A DNA stretch of 53,315 bases from JBFMGD01 sp040751775 (GCA_040751775.1 JBFMGD010000015.1:1-53315); one strand, 5' to 3'; shown: positions 26,036 through 34,411, counted from the stretch's first letter. Numbers and translations are program-made. Notes: generated by a model from the sequence alone, not told the origin.

Positions 26036-27538
26036 TCAAGGCGCGATTGTAAAGATACTGTGAGCCACCAACTGGGCCAGCTCCAGCGGCCAATTATGCG
26101 GTCCTACGGTAAAAATTACGCAGCCGAGCATGAGGAGAATGATCGGCACCAGCAAGGCCGGCGATGCTTCCTTGATCCGCACCCGGCGGCTTATTTTGTG
26201 CTGGGCAAGCGCTTTGTCTCCCAAAAATGCGGTGATCACGATCGGCAGGTAATAGGCTGCATTGAGGATACTGCTCAGCAGGAGCAGGACGATTAAGAGC
26301 GGCTGCCCGATATCAAGGGCACCCTGGCCCAGAAACCACTTGGTTACAAACACGTTGAGCGGCGGCAGCCCCACCGCGGTCAGGGAGGCGATTGTAAACG
26401 CGAGCATGGTTACCGGCATCTGCAAGCCTACGCCGCTCAACTCGCTTACTTTACGTTTGCCGGTACCCAAAAGAATCGCCCCGGCACACAAGAAGAGGCA
26501 GCCTTTCATAAACGCGTGGGCAAAGATATGGTAGATGTTGCCGGTGAAAGCGTTTTCAGTCAAAAGTGATATCCCAAGTAAAATATAGCCAATTTGAGCG
26601 ATCCCGGAATAGGCCAGGCGGCGGTGCAGGTCATCCTGGGCCACCGCGTTCAGCGACCCGTAGAGAATGGTGATGCAGGCCAGGCCCAGGATCACGTAGT
26701 TCCAGCGCAGCCCTTGCAGCATCTCCAAACCGTAGATATCGTAAAACACCCGGATAATGCCGTAAACTCCGGTTTTTAAAAGCATTCCCGACGAAAGGGC
26801 CGCCGCCGGGATCGGCGCCGCGGTATAGGCGTCAGGCATCCACAGGTGCAGCGGAAACATAGCCGACTTAATTCCAAACGCCACCATGAAACCGCAAAAT
26901 GCGGTGAGCGTGGGGACTGTACCCGGAGCGAAGAGGCCGCCCTGGCCGAATGCGACGCTGCCGGTTTGCTGGTAGGTCAGTACCAGGGCCAAAAACAGGC
27001 TCACCCCCGCGATTATGGTCATAAACAGGAATTTAAGAGCGGCTGCGCCGGCGGCCGGGGATTGCTGCTGGCCGATTAAAATAAAGAAGGTTACGGACAT
27101 AAATTCAAAGAAGAGAAACAGGGTAAACAGGTCTCCCGCCAATACTACTCCCAGGCAGCCGGCCAGGGTCAGCGCCATGCAGCCCCAGAAACGGATCCGG
27201 TCAGGACGATCCTTTTTGTATTCCAGGGTATAGACAAACAGGATCACAGCGTAGATACAAAACAGCAGGCTCATAAAGAGGCTTAAATAATCCACCCGGA
27301 AGCTCAAGCCGGCCGGCGGTAGCACAGTCGCAAATTGCAGAAAAAGCGTTTTTCCTCCCAAAACGGCACGCAGCACCGGGGGTGTCAATAAGGCCGGTCC
27401 AACGGCGGCGGCGATATAGAAAATCCGGGCTGCTTTTTCTGAGAAAAGCCCTGCCAGAAGGACGGCAACCCCGCATACGAGGGGCACCAGCACCATAACC
27501 AGGGGCAGTACGCTGACGGAAACTTCGTTGGCCGGCAT
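26036..27538 (-). CDS. NuoM/N-type proton antiporter subunit (third in operon)
   Basis: A 500-residue member of the proton-conducting transporter family. The TM5 Glu is in LFLFFEFMSVTFF, the TM7 Lys in AFGIKSAMFPLHLWMPDAY and the TM12 Lys in VFVTKWFLG. It shares HAFMKGCLFLCAGAILLGTGKRK with the fourth gene, which suggests an old tandem duplication. It lacks the C-terminal extension of the first and fifth genes. It is separated from the neighbours by 73 and 50 bases without terminators, so all five genes should be one transcript. Confidence 0.88.
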   Translation of the reverse strand: MPANEVSVSVLPLVMVLVPLVCGVAVLLAGLFSEKAARIFYIAAAVGPALLTPPVLRAVLGGKTLFLQFATVLPPAGLSFRVDYLSLFMSLLFCIYAVILFVYTLEYKKDRPDRIRFWGCMALTLAGCLGVVLAGDLFTLFLFFEFMSVTFFILIGQQQSPAAGAAALKFLFMTIIAGVSLFLALVLTYQQTGSVAFGQGGLFAPGTVPTLTAFCGFMVAFGIKSAMFPLHLWMPDAYTAAPIPAAALSSGMLLKTGVYGIIRVFYDIYGLEMLQGLRWNYVILGLACITILYGSLNAVAQDDLHRRLAYSGIAQIGYILLGISLLTENAFTGNIYHIFAHAFMKGCLFLCAGAILLGTGKRKVSELSGVGLQMPVTMLAFTIASLTAVGLPPLNVFVTKWFLGQGALDIGQPLLIVLLLLSSILNAAYYLPIVITAFLGDKALAQHKISRRVRIKEASPALLVPIILLMLGCVIFTVGPHNWPLELAQLVAHSIFTIAP

Positions 27539-27611
27539 AGGTTTAGCAGACCCTCCCCATCTAATATCATGCTAAAATAGACGCGTTTCGTCTTTTTTTT
27601 CTGACGGTTAA

Positions 27612-29081
27612 CTACCTGAATACTGTATTAACCACCGCTTCCACCAGGGGAATAGTAGTGTAGTTGGCAAACAGGCCTAAAATTACGGCCAGGCCGGCCA
27701 GGGTTACGGTCGGCGCCAGCATGGTCAGGGGCGCTTCAAACCCCCGCGGTTCCTCAAAGGAACCTTTTTTAAAGAAGGCATTCACAATAATCGGCAGGTA
27801 ATAGATCGAGTTTAATAGTGTGCTTCCTAAAACGACATAAGCAAAAACCGGTTTTCCGGCGGCAAAACTGCCGGTCAGCAGGTAATATTTGCTGATATAG
27901 CCGCAAATGGGCAGCATTCCCATCAGGCCGAAAGCGCCGATCGAAAATGCGATCATGGTCAGCGGCAACCGTCTCCCCACTCCGACCAGATCCTGGAGTT
28001 TCGTCTTTCCGGTGACGGTAATAATAATTCCGGCACAGAAAAAGAGGGTAATCTTTAAAAAGGCGTGATTAATGATATGCAAAAGGCCCGCCGCCAGGCC
28101 GGTTGGAGTTAACAGCAACGTGCCTAAGGTGATATAGCCGAGCTGGCCGATCGTGGAATAAGCCAGGCGCAGTTTTAAAACATCCTGCTTGATTGCCATC
28201 ACCGAGCCGGCGATAATGGTAAAACAGATGATCACCGCCAGGTACCCGGTCAGGTTGAGCTCACGCAGTGTTTCCACCCCGTAGAGTGAATAGAAAACCC
28301 GGGTTGTGCCGAAAACGCCGGCTTTGACGATCGCGACCGCGTGCAGCAAGGCGCTCACCGGCGTGGGGGCGACCATGGCTCCGGGTAGCCAGGAGTGCAG
28401 CGGCATTACCGCCGCCTTGGTACTGAAACCGGCGATACACAGTACGAAGACGATGATCAGGAGCGAACGGCTTTCCGGTCCCGCCGCTCCGAGTATGCCG
28501 GCAGGGGCAAAATCGAGGGTGCCGACCAGATCGTAGATGGCGAACATGGAGAGGAAGATAAGCGCGCCGCCGCCGAAGCTGTAGCTGATATACTTGATCC
28601 CCGAGCGGGTCGCTTCCCTGGTCTGGGCATGAACCACGAGCGGATAGGTGCAAATCGCGAGGTACTCGTAAAAAATATAAAGCGTGAACAGGTTGCCCGC
28701 AAAGGCTACCCCCATGGTGGCGGAAGCGGATAAAACATAGAAAACAAAGTAATTGCGCTGGCCGTGCTCATGAGACATATAGCCGATTGAATAGACGATC
28801 GCGAAAACCCAGAGGGTGGAGGAGATCATGCCGAAAATCATCCCCATGGAGTCAACCCGGAAATAGACATGCAGATTTTCAACCAGGGGAATCAAGCGCA
28901 GTTCAATTACTTCGCCGCGCATCGTAATCGGGAGCATCAGGACGACAGCCGCAAACGTCAGAAAGATTGAAACAAAAGCCGATGTGTGACGCCAGGCGGC
29001 ATCTTCTTCTTTTAGAAAACGGATTACCAGCGCCCCGGCCAGGGGAAAGAAGATCGCCAGTAAGGGGAGGATATTGGACAT
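27612..29081 (-). CDS. MrpA/NuoL-like proton antiporter subunit (second in operon)
   Basis: A 489-residue member of the same family but of a different branch. The channel motif reads HSWLPGAMVAPTPVSALLHAVAIVKAG, the MrpA/NuoL-type version with APTPVSALLHA, unlike the HPxAPxPASALLSG form of genes one, four and five. The Glu in LYIFYEYLAICTY, the Lys in GFSTKAAVMPLHSW and the Lys in GYISKYYLL are kept. It is shorter than true MrpA, which carries a C-terminal MrpB-like domain. It follows the first gene by 42 bases. Confidence 0.87.
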   Translation of the reverse strand: MSNILPLLAIFFPLAGALVIRFLKEEDAAWRHTSAFVSIFLTFAAVVLMLPITMRGEVIELRLIPLVENLHVYFRVDSMGMIFGMISSTLWVFAIVYSIGYMSHEHGQRNYFVFYVLSASATMGVAFAGNLFTLYIFYEYLAICTYPLVVHAQTREATRSGIKYISYSFGGGALIFLSMFAIYDLVGTLDFAPAGILGAAGPESRSLLIIVFVLCIAGFSTKAAVMPLHSWLPGAMVAPTPVSALLHAVAIVKAGVFGTTRVFYSLYGVETLRELNLTGYLAVIICFTIIAGSVMAIKQDVLKLRLAYSTIGQLGYITLGTLLLTPTGLAAGLLHIINHAFLKITLFFCAGIIITVTGKTKLQDLVGVGRRLPLTMIAFSIGAFGLMGMLPICGYISKYYLLTGSFAAGKPVFAYVVLGSTLLNSIYYLPIIVNAFFKKGSFEEPRGFEAPLTMLAPTVTLAGLAVILGLFANYTTIPLVEAVVNTVFR

Positions 29082-29123
29082 GGCTTTTTAATGGGCCTCC
29101 CTTTTTGGATTAAGGCGGTTCTG

Positions 29124-31241
29124 CTAGCGTAAAAATACCGTAATTCCCAGGATAATAATTAACGTTAGGACGATGATTAGCAGGTTAAAATCAAGATTGG
29201 ATATATTGATGGTGCGAAATACTTTTTCCTGGGGCCGGTAGTCTACCTGGAACAGTGTCCGGAAACCCTGCTTCAGTAAACGACTTAGGTTGCCGAAGAC
29301 AGTGGTGATACCGGTCATCCATAAATGATAAACCATTTCCCTGATCCGGACAACCGTTAAGTTAATCCACCGGCCCCACCGCGCCATGTGGTTTTCTTCA
29401 AGCTGTGCCAACCCGTGGTAGACCGGGCTGAACGTTGACGGCAACGCTACATACGAGCGATCAATGTTTTTTTCCATCACCTGGCCGATGATCGTAAAAA
29501 GGGCCAGGGAGTGTTTGCTCACCGGCGCGTATACATAACGATCGACACTCAGCCAGTAAGGAAACCGGATTTTATGGAAAAGTTGCATGCGCTGCATCAC
29601 AAATAAGAGCGCCAGGCCCAGGGCAATCGGGATTAATACGCCCAGCATATCGCTCAAGTTTAAGAAATCCAGTTCCAACAGGTGGTGCGCCGCATGACTG
29701 TCGTAGCCGAAGCCTGCGGTCGCCGGTTCCACCACCCTGTGCAGAACAGTTTGCGGCGTTGTGCCAAGGTAGACAATCACTACGGCGATCACGGTAAAAA
29801 CGACCCGTTCCAGGAACGGTTCCCGGGGCAGGTCGCGCAGATGCGCCGGTTTTGACCCGGTAAATATCCCGGTAAACAACTTGAAAATATAGCAGACCGT
29901 CAAAGCGCCGGTAATTGTAAACAGGTATTCAGCCAGATGCAGTGAAAAAAGATGGTGATGTTCATAAGCCTCAACAATAGCGTGATGCAGCAGTGTCTTG
30001 CTGATATAACCGTTAAAGCCGGGGAACCCGGCAATGCCGGCCGCGGCAACCAGGAAGGCCGTGGCGGTAACCGGAAAGCTGCGGGCCAGGCCACCAAGGC
30101 GGGACAGTTCCAATTCATGTGTGCGGGCGTAAACCGCTCCCACCATCATGAAAAGGCCGGCTTTGAAAAAGGCGTGGTTCAGGATATGGTAAGAAAAGGC
30201 GGCAAACCCAATCGGCCCTTCATAGCCCAGGTATGCGGCACAGCCGACACCCATCAGGATATAACCCATCTGGCTGATACTGCTGTAAGCGAGGATTCTT
30301 TTTATATTGGTTTGGAAAAGGGCCATTAAGGCGGCGCTGAGCATGGTGGCGACGGCAAACCAGATAATAATCAGCCCCAGTTTTTCAGTAAAGTGCCAGG
30401 AACCGTGCTCACCGCCGGCAGGCGTCATTAATAAGTTTACAACGCGGCTAATACCGTAGGCGCCGGTTTTGATCATAATTCCTGAAAGGAGGGCGCTGGC
30501 CGGAGACGGCGCAACAGGGTGGGCTTTTGGCAGCCAGATATGCAGCGGGACCATGCCGGCCTTAATTCCGAAACCGATAATCATAAATACGACAATGAGG
30601 ATACGCGTAAAACCGGCGTCTGTCAGTTTTTCCAGTTGTGGAGTTATCGCTGTGCTGCCGGTGGAAAAATAGAGCAGCAAGATGCCGATCAACAAGGAGA
30701 GGCCGCCAATTATACTGAGATAGAGGTAATTGCGGCCCGCTTCCATGGTTTCACCGGTTTCCGAATGAATCACCAGCACATAAGAAGCCAAGGACATCAT
30801 TTCAAAGAACAGGAACAAACTGAAGAAGTCGCCGGTTAAAAATACACCCAGGCAACCGGATAGAGTGAGGATTAAGAAGATATAATAGCGAGTCCGCCTG
30901 TTTTCATGCGACATGTAAGTCCATGAAAAAAGAACAGCCAGAAACCAAAGGCATGAAGCGAACAGGGCGAACAGGGCTCCGAACAGGTCTATTGCTAGGT
31001 TGAGGCCGATACCGATAAAATGAGGCCAGGATGCGCTTACGGTTCCTCCTTCAAGCACTTGCAGAAAAAGAAGGCAGCAAAGCAAGAAGGTACCGCCGCT
31101 TACCAGCACGGCAGTGAGATTGCGCAACGTTTCTCTTTTATTAAAAATTGCGATCAAAACTGTGCCCAGCAAGGGTAGAATAATGATATACAGCGGCAGG
31201 TTATTTATGATAATATAACTATGCTCGGGGACAGCATGCAT
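29124..31241 (-). CDS. NuoL/HyfB-type proton antiporter subunit with C-terminal extension (first in operon)
   Basis: A 705-residue antiporter subunit and close paralogue of the fifth gene. The channel residues are intact: Glu in LFLFFEMMSLASY, Lys in GFGIKAGMVPLHIWLPKA, Lys in GYISKTLLHHAIVEA. After the core come WLSVDRYVYAPVSKHSLALF, a soluble or amphipathic part, and a final helix after NISNLDFNL. This resembles, by analogy only, the lateral helix and clamp of complex I NuoL. GAGG precedes the ATG. The 270-base region upstream is divergent to tatA and should hold the operon promoter. Confidence 0.88.
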   Translation of the reverse strand: MHAVPEHSYIIINNLPLYIIILPLLGTVLIAIFNKRETLRNLTAVLVSGGTFLLCCLLFLQVLEGGTVSASWPHFIGIGLNLAIDLFGALFALFASCLWFLAVLFSWTYMSHENRRTRYYIFLILTLSGCLGVFLTGDFFSLFLFFEMMSLASYVLVIHSETGETMEAGRNYLYLSIIGGLSLLIGILLLYFSTGSTAITPQLEKLTDAGFTRILIVVFMIIGFGIKAGMVPLHIWLPKAHPVAPSPASALLSGIMIKTGAYGISRVVNLLMTPAGGEHGSWHFTEKLGLIIIWFAVATMLSAALMALFQTNIKRILAYSSISQMGYILMGVGCAAYLGYEGPIGFAAFSYHILNHAFFKAGLFMMVGAVYARTHELELSRLGGLARSFPVTATAFLVAAAGIAGFPGFNGYISKTLLHHAIVEAYEHHHLFSLHLAEYLFTITGALTVCYIFKLFTGIFTGSKPAHLRDLPREPFLERVVFTVIAVVIVYLGTTPQTVLHRVVEPATAGFGYDSHAAHHLLELDFLNLSDMLGVLIPIALGLALLFVMQRMQLFHKIRFPYWLSVDRYVYAPVSKHSLALFTIIGQVMEKNIDRSYVALPSTFSPVYHGLAQLEENHMARWGRWINLTVVRIREMVYHLWMTGITTVFGNLSRLLKQGFRTLFQVDYRPQEKVFRTINISNLDFNLLIIVLTLIIILGITVFLR

Positions 31242-31511
31242 TGCCGGGCCTCATTTCTGAGTGAAATAAATAACTTTTTTCCTATTCTCTGAAACTTTAA
31301 GATTTCCTGCAGGCAAAGTGCTTATTATTTTATAATAATTTAAAATATATACGAGCGGTGAGGCAATTTAAACAAACAACAATTTCCTTATAGAAAGATC
31401 TGCCATGTTCTTTTTAGAGAGTGGCTAAAGGATTTCGGTCGGCTTTGTAGAACTTAAACAGTTGTCTTAACCGGTATTGTTTCCTGTTATATAAATAGGA
31501 GGTGACAAAAT

Positions 31512-31706
31512 ATGTTTGCCGGGAGAATTGGGATTTGGGAAGTGCTCGTGGTATGTGCCGTGGCCTTAATAGTTTTCGGTCCGGCCAAACTGCCTGAATT
31601 GGGCCGCTCGATCGGCCGCGGGATTCGGGAGTTCCGCCAGGCCTCGAAGGAGATCGGGCAGAGCATCACTCTCAATGACGAAAAAGAGGAAGATCAGCAG
31701 AAGTAG
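31512..31706 (+). CDS. tatA: Twin-arginine translocase subunit TatA/E (first copy)
   Basis: A 64-residue protein: an N-terminal membrane helix (IWEVLVVCAVALIVFG), the conserved FGPxKLPELG hinge and an amphipathic helix (RSIGRGIREFRQASKEIGQS) with a charged tail. TatA oligomers form the pore for folded, cofactor-bearing Tat substrates. TAGGAGGTGACAAAAT gives a strong ribosome binding site. It opens a cluster tatA-fdhE-tatA-tatC-mobA, pointing to export of a molybdenum or tungsten enzyme. Confidence 0.93.
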   Translation: MFAGRIGIWEVLVVCAVALIVFGPAKLPELGRSIGRGIREFRQASKEIGQSITLNDEKEEDQQK

Positions 31707-31736
31707 CTTATGGTATATTAATAAGGAGGAGATTAT

Positions 31737-32642
31737 TTGCCGCACGGATTGCCTGAAACCTGGCCAGAAATGGAAAAAGAGATGGAGCGTTATCTGGTTG
31801 ATACCAGGGTTGAGCGTCCGTTAATTAGTTTCTACGAGGGCTTATACCGAGTATGGTATCGTTGCCGGGATCAAATCAAGCCTTTATATACTCTAGAGTT
31901 GGATCAAATCAAGGATGCTTTGCGGCAGGGTCGCTACCTTCTATCAATTAAAGCGCCGGCATTTAATGCGGCCCTCTACCGGGTTGTTTTGGAGCAGATT
32001 GTCTCTGAAGCCGTGCGACACTTCCCTGAAACGGCAGCCCTGCAAAAAGCAATGGAATCGGAGAAGCTGCAGGAGGATAGCCTGGTTTCTTTCCTGGCGG
32101 CCGGTCTATCATTTAATGTGGAACAGATCCAGGACTACCTTAAGGGTCAGGGTTGGGTTCAAGCAATAGAAGCTGCAGGGGTGGAACCGGCTCATCTGGC
32201 TTTTGTTCTAAGCGCTGCGTTAATACCGTTTTACGGTTCGCTGGCCGCGGAGCTTTCCGAGCAGACCGATTATACGCTGTGGCGTGAAGGTTACTGCCCG
32301 GTTTGCGGCCAAAAGCCCTTTATGGCCAAACTAAGGGAAGAAGACGGCGCCCGGGTTCTCGAATGCTGGCTGTGCCATACCCAGTGGCAGTTTCCGCGTT
32401 TGGAATGCCCGTTTTGCAGAAACAATGATTTTGCACGGATGCATCATTTTTATACCGATGAGCACCCGGGACGCAGGGTGCAGCTGTGTGAACGGTGCAA
32501 AAGTTATCTTAAAACAGTGGTGGTTAAAGAAGTTGGGCGTACCGTCATCCTGGAGTTGGAAAATATTTTTACCACGGAGCTGGATTTCCTGGCCCGGCGA
32601 GAGGGTTACCATCCAGGCGAAGGCCTGGCTCTATTAACTTAG
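31737..32642 (+). CDS. fdhE: Formate dehydrogenase accessory protein FdhE
   Basis: About 301 residues. The C-terminal half carries four Cys pairs typical of FdhE rubredoxin-like folds: CPVCG, CWLCHTQW, CPFCRN and CERCKS. FdhE binds Tat-exported formate dehydrogenase catalytic subunits and is needed for their activity. The start is TTG 31737, eight bases after AAGGAGG. It sits between the two tatA genes, a strong contextual sign of a Tat-dependent formate dehydrogenase elsewhere in the genome. Confidence 0.9.
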   Translation: MPHGLPETWPEMEKEMERYLVDTRVERPLISFYEGLYRVWYRCRDQIKPLYTLELDQIKDALRQGRYLLSIKAPAFNAALYRVVLEQIVSEAVRHFPETAALQKAMESEKLQEDSLVSFLAAGLSFNVEQIQDYLKGQGWVQAIEAAGVEPAHLAFVLSAALIPFYGSLAAELSEQTDYTLWREGYCPVCGQKPFMAKLREEDGARVLECWLCHTQWQFPRLECPFCRNNDFARMHHFYTDEHPGRRVQLCERCKSYLKTVVVKEVGRTVILELENIFTTELDFLARREGYHPGEGLALLT

Positions 32643-32669
32643 AAATCAAAGATGCAGGAGGCATAAGAA

Positions 32670-32858
32670 ATGTTAGGGAAAATCGGTCCATGGGAAGTCA
32701 TTGCTATACTGGCTGTAGTGTTGCTCATTTTTGGCCCGACCAAGCTCCCCAGCCTGGCCAAAGCGATCGGCAAGAGTGTGGTTGAGCTGAAAGACGGGTT
32801 GCGCGGTAAGACTAATCAGGAAACGGAAGAACCGGCCTCTTCCAACCCTGATAAATAG
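32670..32858 (+). CDS. tatA: Twin-arginine translocase subunit TatA/E (second copy)
   Basis: A 62-residue protein with helix GPWEVIAILAVVLLIFG, the hinge FGPTKLPSLA and an amphipathic helix (KAIGKSVVELKDGLRG). It is a diverged paralogue of the copy at 31512. Two TatA-type proteins with one TatC is a normal minimal Gram-positive arrangement; one may serve a TatB-like role. AGGAGG precedes the ATG. A hairpin lies between it and tatC. Confidence 0.92.
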   Translation: MLGKIGPWEVIAILAVVLLIFGPTKLPSLAKAIGKSVVELKDGLRGKTNQETEEPASSNPDK

Positions 32859-32896
32859 AAAACAGTCAGCAGCTTTCCTTTTTGCATCTATAAGCT

Positions 32897-32920
32897 CCCC
32901 CCTTAATGGGGGGATTATTT
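32897..32920 (+). terminator. Intrinsic terminator or attenuator between tatA and tatC
   Basis: CCCCCC at 32897-32902, a five-base loop TTAAT, GGGGGG at 32908-32913 and then ATTATTTT. The six G-C pairs and T-rich tail fit a rho-independent terminator, which would lower tatC and mobA expression relative to tatA-fdhE-tatA. Confidence 0.65.
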
Positions 32921-32951
32921 TGATGGTCGTATATAAGGAAGTGATCTGTGG

Positions 32952-33692
32952 GTGGGTAAAAACAGAGACGACACGATGACCGTATTGGAACACCTGGCGG
33001 AGATGCGTTTACGTCTGTTTATATCGGCGGCCGCCCTGTTAGCCGCGGCGATTTTTTGTTTTACCCGGGTCGGCTGGCTGAGACAGGTTTTGACGGTTCC
33101 TTTAGCGGATCTGCCGCTGATCTATCTATCCCCACCGGAAGCGCTCACCGCCAACTTAAGGCTGTCAATTATCGCCGGCTTTGTTGTAGCCTCACCGATA
33201 ATTATTTACCAATTGGCGGCCTTCCTTTTCCCGGCATTTTCGCGCCGGGAAAAGCTTCTAGCTTTGAATATTATTACCGGAATTTGTTTTCTTTTCATCT
33301 GCGGTGTCTATTTCGCTTATCGGATTGTTTTTCCGTTTACCATTAAATTTTTCCTGCAGTTTTCTTCAACCGAACTGGAGCCGCAGTTTTTGGTGAACGA
33401 CTATATTTCATTTGTGACCTCTTTTCATCTTGCCTTCGGCTTTGTTTTTCAACTGCCGTTACTCGCCTGGGCTCTGGGTCGAATCGGTATACTTTCTTCA
33501 CCGTTTTTAAGGAAGAACCGTAAGTATGCTTTACTGGTCATGCTGGTTGTGGCTGCGGTGATCACCCCGCCCGACGTGGTTTCCCAAATCGTCATGGTCG
33601 CTCCGCTGCTTGTTTTATATGAAATCGGTATCCTGATGGTTATTATGAGCGAAAAGAAAAGATTAAAAGAGATGAAAACTGCCGGTTTATAG
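32952..33692 (+). CDS. tatC: Sec-independent protein translocase subunit TatC
   Basis: A 246-residue six-helix membrane protein, the twin-arginine signal receptor. The N-terminal DDTMTVLEHLAEMRLRLF is the conserved HLxELRxRL region, and the FxxKFF part appears as FTIKFFLQFSS before ASFHLAFGFVFQLPLL. VVAAVITPPDVVSQIVMVAPLLVLYEIGI near the end matches the family. The start may be GTG 32952 (AAGGAA 11 bases upstream) or ATG 32976. It completes a functional Tat set with the two TatA proteins. Confidence 0.93.
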   Translation: MGKNRDDTMTVLEHLAEMRLRLFISAAALLAAAIFCFTRVGWLRQVLTVPLADLPLIYLSPPEALTANLRLSIIAGFVVASPIIIYQLAAFLFPAFSRREKLLALNIITGICFLFICGVYFAYRIVFPFTIKFFLQFSSTELEPQFLVNDYISFVTSFHLAFGFVFQLPLLAWALGRIGILSSPFLRKNRKYALLVMLVVAAVITPPDVVSQIVMVAPLLVLYEIGILMVIMSEKKRLKEMKTAGL

Positions 33693-33700
33693 GTCAAAAT

Positions 33701-33724
33701 GCGGGCGAGGCATGCCTCGCCCGC
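33701..33724. repeat. Perfect 24-base palindrome between tatC and mobA
   Basis: GCGGGCGAGGCA at 33701-33712 is followed directly by its exact reverse complement, centred on GGCATGCC. It belongs with the element at 17757-17783 by core and arms. With no U-tract, it looks like a dispersed palindromic repeat rather than a terminator. Confidence 0.65.
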
Positions 33725-33781
33725 AGGATCCAGGATAATGAACCTGGCAGTAGTAATTGCTAGAAGGGTGAGTGCACGGTA

Positions 33782-34399
33782 TTGCATGTGCAGCACAAAA
33801 ATACGCGTGGGGCGGTTATTCTGGCGGGTGGAGACAGCAAACGCCTCGGTCAAGTAAAACCCCTGCTGCTTCTGGACGGGATGACGTTAATCGAAAGAGC
33901 GGTGGTTAATTTAAACCCGTTTTTTAACCGGATTACCGTGGTTACTGACCGCCCGGAGGTTACTGAAGGATTACCGGTTAAGCGAACAACCGACTTATTA
34001 ACCGGTTACCCCAAGAGTCCTTTACGAGGGATCCATGCCGGTTTAAGCGCTTCCGAATTGCCTTTTCAATTTGTGATGGCTTGCGACATGCCTTTTATCA
34101 ACCTGGCCCTGATCCGGTATATGGCCGCTTTTGCGCCAAATTACGATGCGGTTGTCCCCCGGGTCGGAGATTACTATCAACCGCTCTATGCGTATTACTG
34201 CCGCTCTTGCCTGGAACCGATCCGCCGTCAGCTGGAAGAGGGCGGCGGCAAAGTGACCCGGTTTTATGAGACGGTTAATGTAAAATTTATTTCGGAAAGT
34301 GAAATCATCGAGTTTGATCCTCAGCAGGAATCGTTTTTTAACATCAATTACTGGGACGACTACACGGAGGCGGTGAACCGGTTCCGGATGCCGCGCTAG
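33782..34399 (+). CDS. mobA: Molybdenum cofactor guanylyltransferase MobA
   Basis: A 205-residue nucleotidyltransferase that attaches GMP to molybdopterin to make the bis-MGD cofactor of formate dehydrogenases and relatives. The signature AVILAGGDSKRLGQVKPLL is at residues 11-29; PLRGIHAGLSAS and MACDMPFINLALIRYM supply the base and metal sites. NINYWDDY near the end is typical (NxNTPED in others). The start is TTG 33782 or GTG 33788. It fits the Tat/FdhE neighbours as cofactor maturation for an exported enzyme. Confidence 0.9.
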   Translation: MHVQHKNTRGAVILAGGDSKRLGQVKPLLLLDGMTLIERAVVNLNPFFNRITVVTDRPEVTEGLPVKRTTDLLTGYPKSPLRGIHAGLSASELPFQFVMACDMPFINLALIRYMAAFAPNYDAVVPRVGDYYQPLYAYYCRSCLEPIRRQLEEGGGKVTRFYETVNVKFISESEIIEFDPQQESFFNINYWDDYTEAVNRFRMPR

Positions 34400-34411
34400 C
34401 TCTTTAGTTCT

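Noticed and set aside
22198..31241. Reading the five antiporters as a standard Mrp Na+/H+ antiporter operon
   Set aside because: MrpB, C, E, F and G are absent, and most subunits show HyfB-type rather than MrpA/MrpD motifs.
22198..31241. DabAB-type inorganic carbon pump
   Set aside because: No DUF2309 (DabA) partner gene lies in the window.
31242..31511. Molybdenum cofactor riboswitch before the tat/fdhE cluster
   Set aside because: The leader is AT-rich without the conserved paired segments of that class; only ordinary promoter-like sequence is seen.
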